From contig NZ_LWQT01000066.1 of assembly GCF_001650715.1 (NCBI RefSeq), positions 186,001 through 250,000 of the forward strand: DNA of 64,000 nucleotides, written 5' to 3'. The stretch's first letter is position 1. Each line of letters begins with the position of its first letter. A program made the position numbers and the translations under genes. Of this stretch, positions 37,511-44,839 are shown in pieces. Below the pieces are notes generated by a model. It saw nothing but the letters and a program-made list of their open reading frames with translations, did no database searches and had not been told where the DNA came from. The DNA comes from Paramagnetospirillum marisnigri. GTDB lineage: Bacteria; Pseudomonadota; Alphaproteobacteria; Rhodospirillales; Magnetospirillaceae.

Positions 37511-38509
37511 ATGACGAAGACAGTTTGGAATATCCTGGTCACGGGCGGCGCTGGTTACGTGGGCAGCGCCCTGATCCCCGCCTTGCTGGAAGAAGGCCAC
37601 CGGGTCACCGTGCTGGACCTGTACCTCTACGGTGAGGTCTTCGAGGAATTCAGGGGCAACCCCAACCTGCGCGAGATCAAAGGCGATATCCGCGACATCA
37701 ACACCGTCAGGACGGCGCTGTCCGGCTGCGACTGTGTCATCCACCTGGCGTGCATCTCCAACGATCCCAGCTATGACCTGGACCCCAATTTGGGGCGCTC
37801 CATCAATCACGATGCCTTCCTGCCCCTGGTCCGCGCATCAAAAGCCGCCGGGGTACGGCGTTTCATCTATGCCTCGTCCTCATCGGTGTATGGCGTCAAG
37901 GAAGAGCCCGAGGTTACCGAAGACCTGCCCCTGGAACCGCTGACCGATTATTCCAAGTTCAAGGCCATGTGCGAGGTCGAACTGAATGCCGAAGCCGGGC
38001 CGGGCTTCACGGTCTGCACCATCCGTCCGTCCACCGTCTGCGGCTACGCCAAGCGCCAGCGGCTGGACGTGGTGGTCAACATCTTCACCAATCAGGCCGT
38101 CAATAACGGCAAGATCCGAGTGACCGGTGGGCCGCAGAAGCGTCCCAACATCCATATCCTGGACATGGTGCGGGTCTACCTCCATCTGTTACAGCAGCCC
38201 GACGGCAAAATTCAGGGCAAGATCTGGAATGCGGGCGATACCAACCACCCCATTTCCGAACTGGCGGAAATCGTCCGCCGGGTGGTCGGCGAGCATGTTG
38301 AGATCGAGACTGTCCCCACCAATGATCCGCGCTCCTATCAGGTTTCCGGCCGCAAGATGCGCGAAGAAATCGGCTTCCAACTGAAATACACCGTGGAAGA
38401 CGCTGTTCGCGGTTTGGCCGAGGCGATGAAATCGGGCAAGCTACCCAATTCCATGACCGACGAACGCTATTTCAATATCAAGGTCATGCAGCACCTCGGA
38501 CTGAAATGA
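37511..38509 (+). CDS. NAD-dependent sugar epimerase/dehydratase (extended SDR)
   Basis: A 332-residue extended short-chain dehydrogenase. It has the NAD-binding loop TGGAGYVGS, the SSSSVYG strand and the catalytic YSKFK (Tyr-x3-Lys). Such enzymes act on nucleotide-activated sugars as epimerases, dehydratases or reductases. It lies 23 bases after the HldE-like gene and overlaps the E1 alpha gene (ATGA), so its substrate is probably the sugar activated by the upstream enzyme. The specific reaction cannot be read from the sequence. Confidence 0.87.
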   Translation: MTKTVWNILVTGGAGYVGSALIPALLEEGHRVTVLDLYLYGEVFEEFRGNPNLREIKGDIRDINTVRTALSGCDCVIHLACISNDPSYDLDPNLGRSINHDAFLPLVRASKAAGVRRFIYASSSSVYGVKEEPEVTEDLPLEPLTDYSKFKAMCEVELNAEAGPGFTVCTIRPSTVCGYAKRQRLDVVVNIFTNQAVNNGKIRVTGGPQKRPNIHILDMVRVYLHLLQQPDGKIQGKIWNAGDTNHPISELAEIVRRVVGEHVEIETVPTNDPRSYQVSGRKMREEIGFQLKYTVEDAVRGLAEAMKSGKLPNSMTDERYFNIKVMQHLGLK

Positions 38510-39492
38510 GCGAGACCATGGCCCCCTCCTTCCTTGTCAACGATCAACTGGCGCTGTTCCGCAGCATGCTGCGGATTCGCTTGGTGGAAGAGGCCATCGC
38601 CACCCGCTACGCCGAGCAGGAAATGCGCTGCCCGGTTCATCTGTCCATCGGCCAGGAAGCGGTGGCCACGGGTGTCTGCCTCGCTCTGCGACCACAAGAT
38701 CAAATCGTCTCTACCCATCGAAGCCACGCCCATTACCTGGCCAAGGGCGGCGACCTCAATGCCATGCTGGCCGAGATTTACGGCAAGGAAACCGGATGCT
38801 GCGGCGGGCGAGGCGGTTCCATGCATCTGTTCGACGCGGCCGCAGGTATCCTGGCCAGTCTGCCCATCGTCGGCAGCGCCATCGGTATCGCAACGGGAGC
38901 GGCCCTGGCATTCCAGCAAGAAGGCTCCGACTGTGTGGCAGTGACCTTTCCCGGTGACGCCTCGGTGGAGGAAGGCATCTTCCATGAAAGCCTGAACTTC
39001 GCCGCCCTGATGTCCCTGCCCGTGGTCTACGTCATCGAGAACAACCTTTATGCCTGCTTTACCGGATTGGAGCAGCGCCAGCCCCATCGCCCGTTGGGCG
39101 ACCTTGCCCTGGCACATGGCCTGACCGCCGTTACCGCCGACGGTAATGACGTCGAGGCCATACACGCCGCCGCCAAAGATGCCATCGCCAAGGCCCGGGA
39201 TGGAGGAGGGCCGTCGGTCCTGGTGTTCAATACCTATCGCTGGCGAGAGCATTGCGGACCCAACTACGATAACAATGTCGGATATCGCAGCGAGGAGGAG
39301 TTCCAGCAATGGAAAGCGCGCTGCCCGGTCGAAAGCCTGCAGAAGAAACTCATGGCCGAGGGGCAGTTGTCGGACCAAGACCTGGCCGCCATGACCGCCG
39401 AAATCGAGGCTGAGGTTACCGCCGCGTTCCAGGCCGCCAAGGCCGCTCCCTTCCCATTAGCCGCCAGCGCCGAGGAACGCGTCTATGCCTAA
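38506..39492 (+). CDS. Thiamine-diphosphate dehydrogenase E1 component, alpha subunit
   Basis: A 328-residue homologue of the alpha subunit of pyruvate, acetoin and branched-chain 2-oxoacid dehydrogenases. The diphosphate-binding motif is seen as GDASVEEG...ENN near residue 150, and STHRSHAHYLAKGGD and GGRGGSMHL are typical. It pairs with the beta subunit encoded next, whose start overlaps its end by 8 bases. No lipoyl E2 or E3 gene is nearby, so the pair probably does not serve central metabolism; it may transfer or decarboxylate a 2-oxoacid unit onto a sugar. The role is inferred from context. Confidence 0.88.
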   Translation: MSETMAPSFLVNDQLALFRSMLRIRLVEEAIATRYAEQEMRCPVHLSIGQEAVATGVCLALRPQDQIVSTHRSHAHYLAKGGDLNAMLAEIYGKETGCCGGRGGSMHLFDAAAGILASLPIVGSAIGIATGAALAFQQEGSDCVAVTFPGDASVEEGIFHESLNFAALMSLPVVYVIENNLYACFTGLEQRQPHRPLGDLALAHGLTAVTADGNDVEAIHAAAKDAIAKARDGGGPSVLVFNTYRWREHCGPNYDNNVGYRSEEEFQQWKARCPVESLQKKLMAEGQLSDQDLAAMTAEIEAEVTAAFQAAKAAPFPLAASAEERVYA

Positions 39493-40567
39493 TGCCGAAC
39501 GGATCATCAGCGTCGCCGAGGCCTTGTGCGAAGCGACCAAGGTCGCCATGGAACGCGATTCCAAGATTTACGTGATCGGCGAGGGCGTCACCGACCCCAA
39601 GGCGATTTTCGAGACGACCCGTGGATTGCTCGACGCCTTCGGCCCCAAGCGAGTCATCGAGATGCCGGTGGCCGAAAATGGCCTGACCGGCATTGCCATC
39701 GGCTCGGCCATGATGGGGCGTAAGCCGCTGATGGTTCATCAGCGGGTCGACTTCGCCATGCTGTCCCTGGAGCAGTTGTTCAATAATGCGGCCAAGGCGT
39801 ACTACGCCAGCAACGGCAAGCATTCGGTTCCGCTCGTGGTCCGAATGATTATCGGCCGCGGCTGGGGCCAGGGGCCTGCCCACTCCCAAAGCCTGGAAAG
39901 CCTGTTTGCCAGCATTCCCGGACTGAAAGTGGTGATGCCGACCACCGCCTATGAGGCTAAGGGACAACTGATCGCCGCCCTGGAAGACGGCAACCCGATC
40001 ATGTTCCTCGAGCATCGCTGGGTCCACTATGTCACCGGCCACGTGCCCACAGGCTATTACACCGTGCCGCTGACATCGCGCAGGGTGCGCGACGGTAACG
40101 ACGTCACCATCGTCGCCACGTCTTACATGCTGTTCGAGGCCATGATGGCCGCCGACTTCCTGGCCGAAGCCAATATCTCCGCCGAGATCATCGACTTGGC
40201 CGTGCTGCGTCCGCTCGACATGACACCGATCATGGACTCGGTACGCAAGACCGGACGACTGGTCACCGCCGATACCGGCTTCCGGACCCTGGGCATGGGC
40301 GCCGAACTGGTGGCCGAGGTGGCCTGCCGGGATATGAGCTGCCTGCTCGCGCCGCCAGTGCGCGTCGGCCTGCCCGATCATCCGACCCCCAGCAGCCGCA
40401 GCCTCGCCATCGGCTATTACCGGACCGCCATCGACGTGTTCGACGCCGCCGTCACCACCTGCGGCGTCGCTCCTCAGACCGTCGCCACCATCCGCGAAAG
40501 ACTGGCCACCAAGCGCAATGCCTTGCCAAGCGATGTCCCTACCCCGGCCTTCAAGGGGCCGTTCTAG
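39485..40567 (+). CDS. Thiamine-diphosphate dehydrogenase E1 component, beta subunit
   Basis: A 360-residue transketolase-like beta subunit. Recognisable segments are the glutamate contacting thiamine in EMPVAENGLTGIAIG, the HQRVDFAMLSLEQL strand and the C-terminal transketolase domain (DLAVLRPLD, VTADTGFRTLGMGAE). It forms a heterotetramer with the alpha subunit. Its stop codon TAG lies at the edge of a small inverted-repeat element, which suggests the original downstream operon link was altered by insertion. Confidence 0.88.
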   Translation: MPNAERIISVAEALCEATKVAMERDSKIYVIGEGVTDPKAIFETTRGLLDAFGPKRVIEMPVAENGLTGIAIGSAMMGRKPLMVHQRVDFAMLSLEQLFNNAAKAYYASNGKHSVPLVVRMIIGRGWGQGPAHSQSLESLFASIPGLKVVMPTTAYEAKGQLIAALEDGNPIMFLEHRWVHYVTGHVPTGYYTVPLTSRRVRDGNDVTIVATSYMLFEAMMAADFLAEANISAEIIDLAVLRPLDMTPIMDSVRKTGRLVTADTGFRTLGMGAELVAEVACRDMSCLLAPPVRVGLPDHPTPSSRSLAIGYYRTAIDVFDAAVTTCGVAPQTVATIRERLATKRNALPSDVPTPAFKGPF

Positions 40568-40638
40568 TGTCCTGATCGATTCTGAAATTCGAATGAGGCA
40601 TGAAATTGATGGTGCGAATTTCAGAATCGGGACACTAG
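40564..40638. mobile_element. 75-base inverted-repeat element (MITE-like)
   Basis: The left arm (40564-40591) starts CTAGTGTCC and ends GATTCTGAAATTCG; the right arm (40615-40638) is its reverse complement apart from a 4-base TGAT present only on the left. The ends are flanked by TA, as expected for non-autonomous elements mobilised by IS630/Tc1-type transposases. It could also fold into a hairpin at the mRNA 3' end of the E1 beta gene. No coding potential. The remainder of the gap to 40740 shows nothing recognisable. Confidence 0.7.
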
Positions 40639-40740
40639 GCCCCGTCGCCAAAATCTCGTCAGGAGCGCCTGCCGGGGATAATTGCAGACCGACCGAAGCG
40701 ATCTCTCCTCGGGTTTCGCCCGTTAAACTAGGCAGTTTCG

Positions 40741-41484
40741 ATGACCATACCCGCCGACGATTCGACAAATTCCATCACCTTCATTGTTCCTGCCTACAAC
40801 GAAGCGGAAGCCGTGGCGGATACGGTGGATACCATCATCAAGGCCATTACCGGACGGTGGGATGACTACGAGATCATCCTGGTCAACGATGCCAGCCAGG
40901 ATGATACCGGCTCCATCATCGACCGTCTTGCCGCCGGCAATGATCGGGTCAAGGCCCTGCACAATGCCAAGAATATGAATTTGGGCGGCACATATAAGCA
41001 TGGCCTGTCAAAGGCATCCAAGGCATATGCCATGATGGTTCCTGGCGACAACAGCTTTGACGCCGACAGCATTCGCACAATTCTAAGCAATATTGGGAAG
41101 GCGGATATTATCCTGCCTTATGTGGTCAATACGGAAGTGCGCACGAGGTTTCGTGCCTTTGCCTCTTCCGCTTTTACATATTTGATGAATTTTCTTTTTG
41201 GATTCACAATAAATTACTACAACGGGCCATCCGTCCACCGGGTCCGTCTATTGCGTCAGATTGAGATCAATACCAACAGCTTTGCCTATCAGGCCGAAGC
41301 GGTGATCAAGGTGCTCGCCAAGGGAAATTCCTTCCACGAGTGCCCGATCCGCCTCCAGGAACGCACCACAGGCCGTTCCTCTGCCCTCAAGATGAAGAAT
41401 CAGGTCGCCATCCTGACCACCATCGCCCGCCTGCTCCTCTCGGTTGGACCGCGTTGTCTTTTCGCCAAGCCCAAGGCCCACTGA
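40741..41484 (+). CDS. Family 2 glycosyltransferase (DPM1-like)
   Basis: A 247-residue GT-A enzyme. The opening ITFIVPAYNEAEAVADTV, the EIILVNDASQDDTG strand and the later MVPGDNSF (metal-site region) are typical of polyprenyl-phosphate hexose transferases. A short hydrophobic stretch (YLMNFLFGFTINYY) may attach it to the membrane. The middle of the gene (about 40960-41230) is markedly richer in A+T than its neighbours, with codons such as AAT, TTT and ATA, suggesting a separate origin. It lies next to small membrane proteins and a flippase-like gene. Confidence 0.87.
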   Translation: MTIPADDSTNSITFIVPAYNEAEAVADTVDTIIKAITGRWDDYEIILVNDASQDDTGSIIDRLAAGNDRVKALHNAKNMNLGGTYKHGLSKASKAYAMMVPGDNSFDADSIRTILSNIGKADIILPYVVNTEVRTRFRAFASSAFTYLMNFLFGFTINYYNGPSVHRVRLLRQIEINTNSFAYQAEAVIKVLAKGNSFHECPIRLQERTTGRSSALKMKNQVAILTTIARLLLSVGPRCLFAKPKAH

Positions 41485-41489
41485 GCCTG

Positions 41490-42017
41490 TCAGCCACCCG
41501 ATCCCAGATTCCACATTCGCTTGACGGCCAGGAAGAAGCGTGTAGGGGGGAATGCCTTTTCGGTGGCGAGGTAACGTCCATCCTCGCCCAGAGTGAACAG
41601 GCCATTGCCACGCATGATCTCCAGCCGCGCCCGCACCGCCTCGGCCGAGACGAAGCGGTCGTATAGGGCTTGCCGGGGCAGTGTCCCACCCGCTTCATCC
41701 AGCATCAGGATCGTCTCCACCGACAGCGAGGTGGCGATAACGAAGATGAATGGGATGTAGAGGACAAAGGCGCAGGCCATTATCATCGGCCCGATGACCA
41801 TGCTCGTCAGCCACAACAGCATGCTGGCGTTGCCGCCACCCATGCCGCAATAAATGGTGATGCTCAGGGCGCAACCGGCCAGAGACAGCTTGAACGCGTT
41901 CCGCAGGACAAGTGCGAAGCGCCTCTCGCCGGTCAAATGGACCCAGGCGAGATGGCCTAGCATGAACATCACGAACCAGATCGTGGCGGCGATAACGCCG
42001 ATCCATTGAGCGGTCAT
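41490..42017 (-). CDS. Hypothetical membrane protein with C-terminal winged-helix-like region
   Basis: A 175-residue protein I do not recognise. Three to four hydrophobic helices occupy the first 110 residues (IGVIAATIWFVMFMLGHLAW, then two further segments). The last 60 residues are soluble and look like a small winged helix (LPRQALYDRF, ARLEIMRGNGLFTLGEDGRYLAT). The partner gene upstream on the same strand has the same layout, and the two overlap (ATGA), so they probably form a heteromeric membrane complex. Convergent with the GT2 gene, six bases apart. Confidence 0.7.
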   Translation of the reverse strand: MTAQWIGVIAATIWFVMFMLGHLAWVHLTGERRFALVLRNAFKLSLAGCALSITIYCGMGGGNASMLLWLTSMVIGPMIMACAFVLYIPFIFVIATSLSVETILMLDEAGGTLPRQALYDRFVSAEAVRARLEIMRGNGLFTLGEDGRYLATEKAFPPTRFFLAVKRMWNLGSGG

Positions 42018-42571
42018 GGCGACGCCTTTCCCAGCACGTAAATGGATCGGAGCATGCGAAACAGCCCGGCGGTCTTGCGTCCACGCTCCTCGAGCACCGT
42101 CATCTCCCCTTGATCGGTAACGAAACCACCCTGACGCAGCCCGTCCATCCGGGTGTCGTACATCCAGGTCAAGCCGTGGCCATCGGAATAGCCGGTCAGG
42201 ACCTCTTCAGGCGTTAACGAGCGCCGGGGGGAGAGGGCCGCGTCCATGGCAATCCGCAGGGAGTACCCCCGGCTGCCGATGTTGTAAAGCTGCAGCCAAC
42301 CACCGAAATAGGACGCCGACAGAAAGAACACCGCCAGCAGCAGGTCAAGCCAAACCGGCCCCCCCGCCATTTCGGACGGCAGGAAACCAAGATCCGCTGG
42401 GGTTGCCCAATAGGTCACCAGCAGCACCGGTAGGGAGCCATAGAAGACCCGCAAGGACAGCAAGGCTTTGGGCAGATGGGGGCGGAACCGGAACGCGGTC
42501 GTCATGGCGGCGAAGAGACACAGGCTCACCAGTGAAGCCAATAATACAGCCTTCACATCACTCTCCGACAT
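42014..42571 (-). CDS. Hypothetical membrane protein, partner of the 41490 gene
   Basis: A 185-residue protein from the start MSESDVKAVLL; an ATG eight codons earlier (42595) is possible, and neither has a clear ribosome site. About four hydrophobic helices come first (VLLASLVSLCLFAAM, VFYGSLPVLLVTYW, LDLLLAVFFLSASYFGGWL). A soluble tail (LTPEEVLTGYSDGHGLTWMY, DGLRQGGFVTDQGEM) ends in RMLRSIYVLGK, matching the tail layout of the downstream gene (AVKRMWNLG). Function unknown. The open frame continues to 43027, but that part is antisense to the flippase-like gene. Confidence 0.65.
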   Translation of the reverse strand: MSESDVKAVLLASLVSLCLFAAMTTAFRFRPHLPKALLSLRVFYGSLPVLLVTYWATPADLGFLPSEMAGGPVWLDLLLAVFFLSASYFGGWLQLYNIGSRGYSLRIAMDAALSPRRSLTPEEVLTGYSDGHGLTWMYDTRMDGLRQGGFVTDQGEMTVLEERGRKTAGLFRMLRSIYVLGKASP

Positions 42572-42727
42572 CAACAGGCCCGGTCGGCCAAACATGTGGA
42601 CGTTGTACAGGATGGCCAATCCGCTTTGCAACAGGCCGGTCCATCGGGCACATTCCGCTGGCTGGAAGATCGCTTTGAGTTTAGTGTCCGGCCGCACGGC
42701 AGAATACGCGACGAGGACAGAGCGAAA

Positions 42728-43744
42728 GTGAACAGAAGTGCAAATTCCGACACGATGGCAAGTCCTCGCCTGGTAATTCGACGTCGGCTGATCTTGCTGC
42801 TGAAGGCAACTGTTTCGATTGGAATCGTTGCCTTTTTGTTGAGCAAGGTCGATGTCGGCGGCATCTTGCGCCGTGCCGCCGCGGCCGACCTGTTTTTCGC
42901 AGGTCTTTCCACGGCCATGGTCATGGGGCAGGTGATCATCGCCTCGTGGCGGTGGATGGCGGTGACACGGGCTTTGGACGGCCGAGTCCCGTTCGGCCTG
43001 TCCTTCCGCCTGACCTATATCGGTCAATTCTTCAATCTGATCCTGCCATCGACCGTCGGTGGCGACGCGGTTCGGATCTGGATGATCTGGAAAAGCGGCA
43101 TGACGCCCATGGCCGCTGGCGCCAGCGTCTTGATCGACCGGCTGACCGCTGTTCTGGGCCTGATCGTGACCGTGGTGGTTACTCAGCCTTTCCTGCCGGA
43201 CATGCCCCAGTCGGGCCTTCTCGGTCTTACGGTCTGGGCACTGGCCGTGGCGGCGGTATCAGGAACGGTCCTGGCCATGAGCGTCGACAAGCTAATCGGC
43301 GGCCATCGCAACCACCGTATCTTTTCCGCCCTGGCCGAACTGTCCCGGGATGTGCGGGCGGTTCTGCTGTCGCCACGCCATGCCTTGGGATCGATTGGAT
43401 GTGGCATTCTTGGCCAGATCAATCTCTCCTATTCGCTTTTCTTTCTCGCCCTCTCGCTTGGCATTCCGCTTAAGCCTATCGAATGCCTGGTTCTATGGCC
43501 GCTGGTGGTTCTGGTCCTGCTATTGCCTGTCTCCATTTCCGGCTGGGGAATGCGCGAAGGCGCCATGGTGGTGGCGCTGGGCCTCGTGGGCATCGACGCC
43601 GACAGCGCGCTTCTCCTCTCCCTTCTCACCGGATTGATCGGAACGGTGGCCGCCTTGCCGGGAGGCATCATCTGGCTGCTGACCGATGTGAGCCGGTCTG
43701 ACACGACCCAAACGGCCGAGGCGCTCAGTTCCCCAGATACTTGA
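42728..43744 (+). CDS. Flippase-like membrane protein (LPG synthase TM family)
   Basis: A 338-residue inner-membrane protein with about eight helices, of the same broad family as the 11409 gene. Landmarks are IGQFFNLILPSTVGGDAVR and SISGWGMREGAMVVALG. The family is thought to translocate lipid-linked sugars or lipids. The start is uncertain: GTG at 42728 (AGGA ten bases upstream) or ATG at 42755. It is divergent from the two small membrane proteins and overlaps the convergent SDR gene by 20 bases. It may serve the GT2 product upstream. Confidence 0.75.
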   Translation: MNRSANSDTMASPRLVIRRRLILLLKATVSIGIVAFLLSKVDVGGILRRAAAADLFFAGLSTAMVMGQVIIASWRWMAVTRALDGRVPFGLSFRLTYIGQFFNLILPSTVGGDAVRIWMIWKSGMTPMAAGASVLIDRLTAVLGLIVTVVVTQPFLPDMPQSGLLGLTVWALAVAAVSGTVLAMSVDKLIGGHRNHRIFSALAELSRDVRAVLLSPRHALGSIGCGILGQINLSYSLFFLALSLGIPLKPIECLVLWPLVVLVLLLPVSISGWGMREGAMVVALGLVGIDADSALLLSLLTGLIGTVAALPGGIIWLLTDVSRSDTTQTAEALSSPDT

Positions 43745-44717
43745 ACCAAGTCTCCGTCGCCTTGGCGATGGACGCAGGATCCCACAGAGGGGCATCGCGC
43801 CAGTAGTCGATATTCTCGACGATGAGGGCGACCCCTTCCTCGAACGACACCTCGGGCCGCCATCCCAATTCGGTCGTCAGCTTGGTGATGTCGGCGAAGG
43901 TGCAGTCAGGCTCTCCCGGGCGCTTGGGAATGTGAATCTTGTTGCCGCCGAGCAGTTCAACGAGGCGATTGACCGATTGCGGCCTGCCCGCCCCCAGATT
44001 CCAGACCTGACCGACCCGGTCGGTCTCGGCAGCGGCGAGAAAGCCGCGGGCCACATCGGTCACATAGAGGAAATCACGGGTCTGTGTCCCGTCGCCGACC
44101 ACGGTCAGAGGCTTGTTGGCAAGCATCTGCCGCAAGAACACCCCGAACACCGCGCCATAGGCTCCCGATGTCCGTGAGCGGGTGCCATAGGCATTGAAGA
44201 TGCGCACGGAATTGACCGGCAGTTTGTAACAGCCGTGCCAATGGAAGCAGGCCTGCTCGCCCTGATATTTGGACAGGGCATAGGGATATTGCGGCCGGAT
44301 GGGATGATCCTCGCGCGTCGGGGTATCTGCAAGTCCATAGCAGGATGACGAGGCGGCATAGATCACCTTCGCCCCGACCGCGCGGGCGCATTCCAGCACA
44401 TGGACGGTGCCCTGAACGTTGGCAGACATGTACTCCATCGGATTTTCCATCGATGGCACGATGTCGCCGATACCGGCGAAATGAAAGACATAGCGGGCGT
44501 CGGCGAATAGGGGCGAGCCCGGCAGCAAGGCGCGAATGTCGATATTCTCGAATATCACGTCGGGATTATGGGCGTGGTGGGCGAGATTGGCCTCGCGGCC
44601 ACCGACCAAATTATCGACCACCCGCACGGCATAACCGCGAGCCACCAGCAGATCAACCATGTGGGATCCAATGAAACCGGCTCCGCCGGTGACGACAGCT
44701 ACGGGATGCATGCTCAT
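43725..44717 (-). CDS. NAD-dependent sugar epimerase (extended SDR)
   Basis: A 330-residue extended SDR with TGGAGFIGSHMVD at the N-terminus, the SSSCYG strand and the catalytic YALSKYQ. Later segments RIFNAYGTRSR and GDGTQTRDFLYV resemble UDP-glucose/UDP-GlcNAc 4-epimerases and dTDP-sugar dehydratases. The ATG at 44717 is chosen (AGAGG upstream); the frame is open to 44810 without similarity. It probably supplies an epimerised UDP-sugar to the adjoining glycan genes. It is alone on the minus strand here. Confidence 0.85.
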   Translation of the reverse strand: MSMHPVAVVTGGAGFIGSHMVDLLVARGYAVRVVDNLVGGREANLAHHAHNPDVIFENIDIRALLPGSPLFADARYVFHFAGIGDIVPSMENPMEYMSANVQGTVHVLECARAVGAKVIYAASSSCYGLADTPTREDHPIRPQYPYALSKYQGEQACFHWHGCYKLPVNSVRIFNAYGTRSRTSGAYGAVFGVFLRQMLANKPLTVVGDGTQTRDFLYVTDVARGFLAAAETDRVGQVWNLGAGRPQSVNRLVELLGGNKIHIPKRPGEPDCTFADITKLTTELGWRPEVSFEEGVALIVENIDYWRDAPLWDPASIAKATETWFKYLGN

Positions 44718-44839
44718 GGACGGACGGCCTCTTCGATTGGGCACGGATTGGGTCGGCAACCGTATATGATCCCGCATCGCATTGCAAAGGCACCCGACCG
44801 CGACTACCATCCCGCCCTTTCCTATCCCTCGAGAGCAGC

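Noticed and set aside
42596..43027. Extension of the minus-strand membrane protein frame, antisense to the flippase-like gene
   Set aside because: The extension is rich in His, Gln and Arg without hydrophobic pattern and overlaps a well-supported gene on the other strand.
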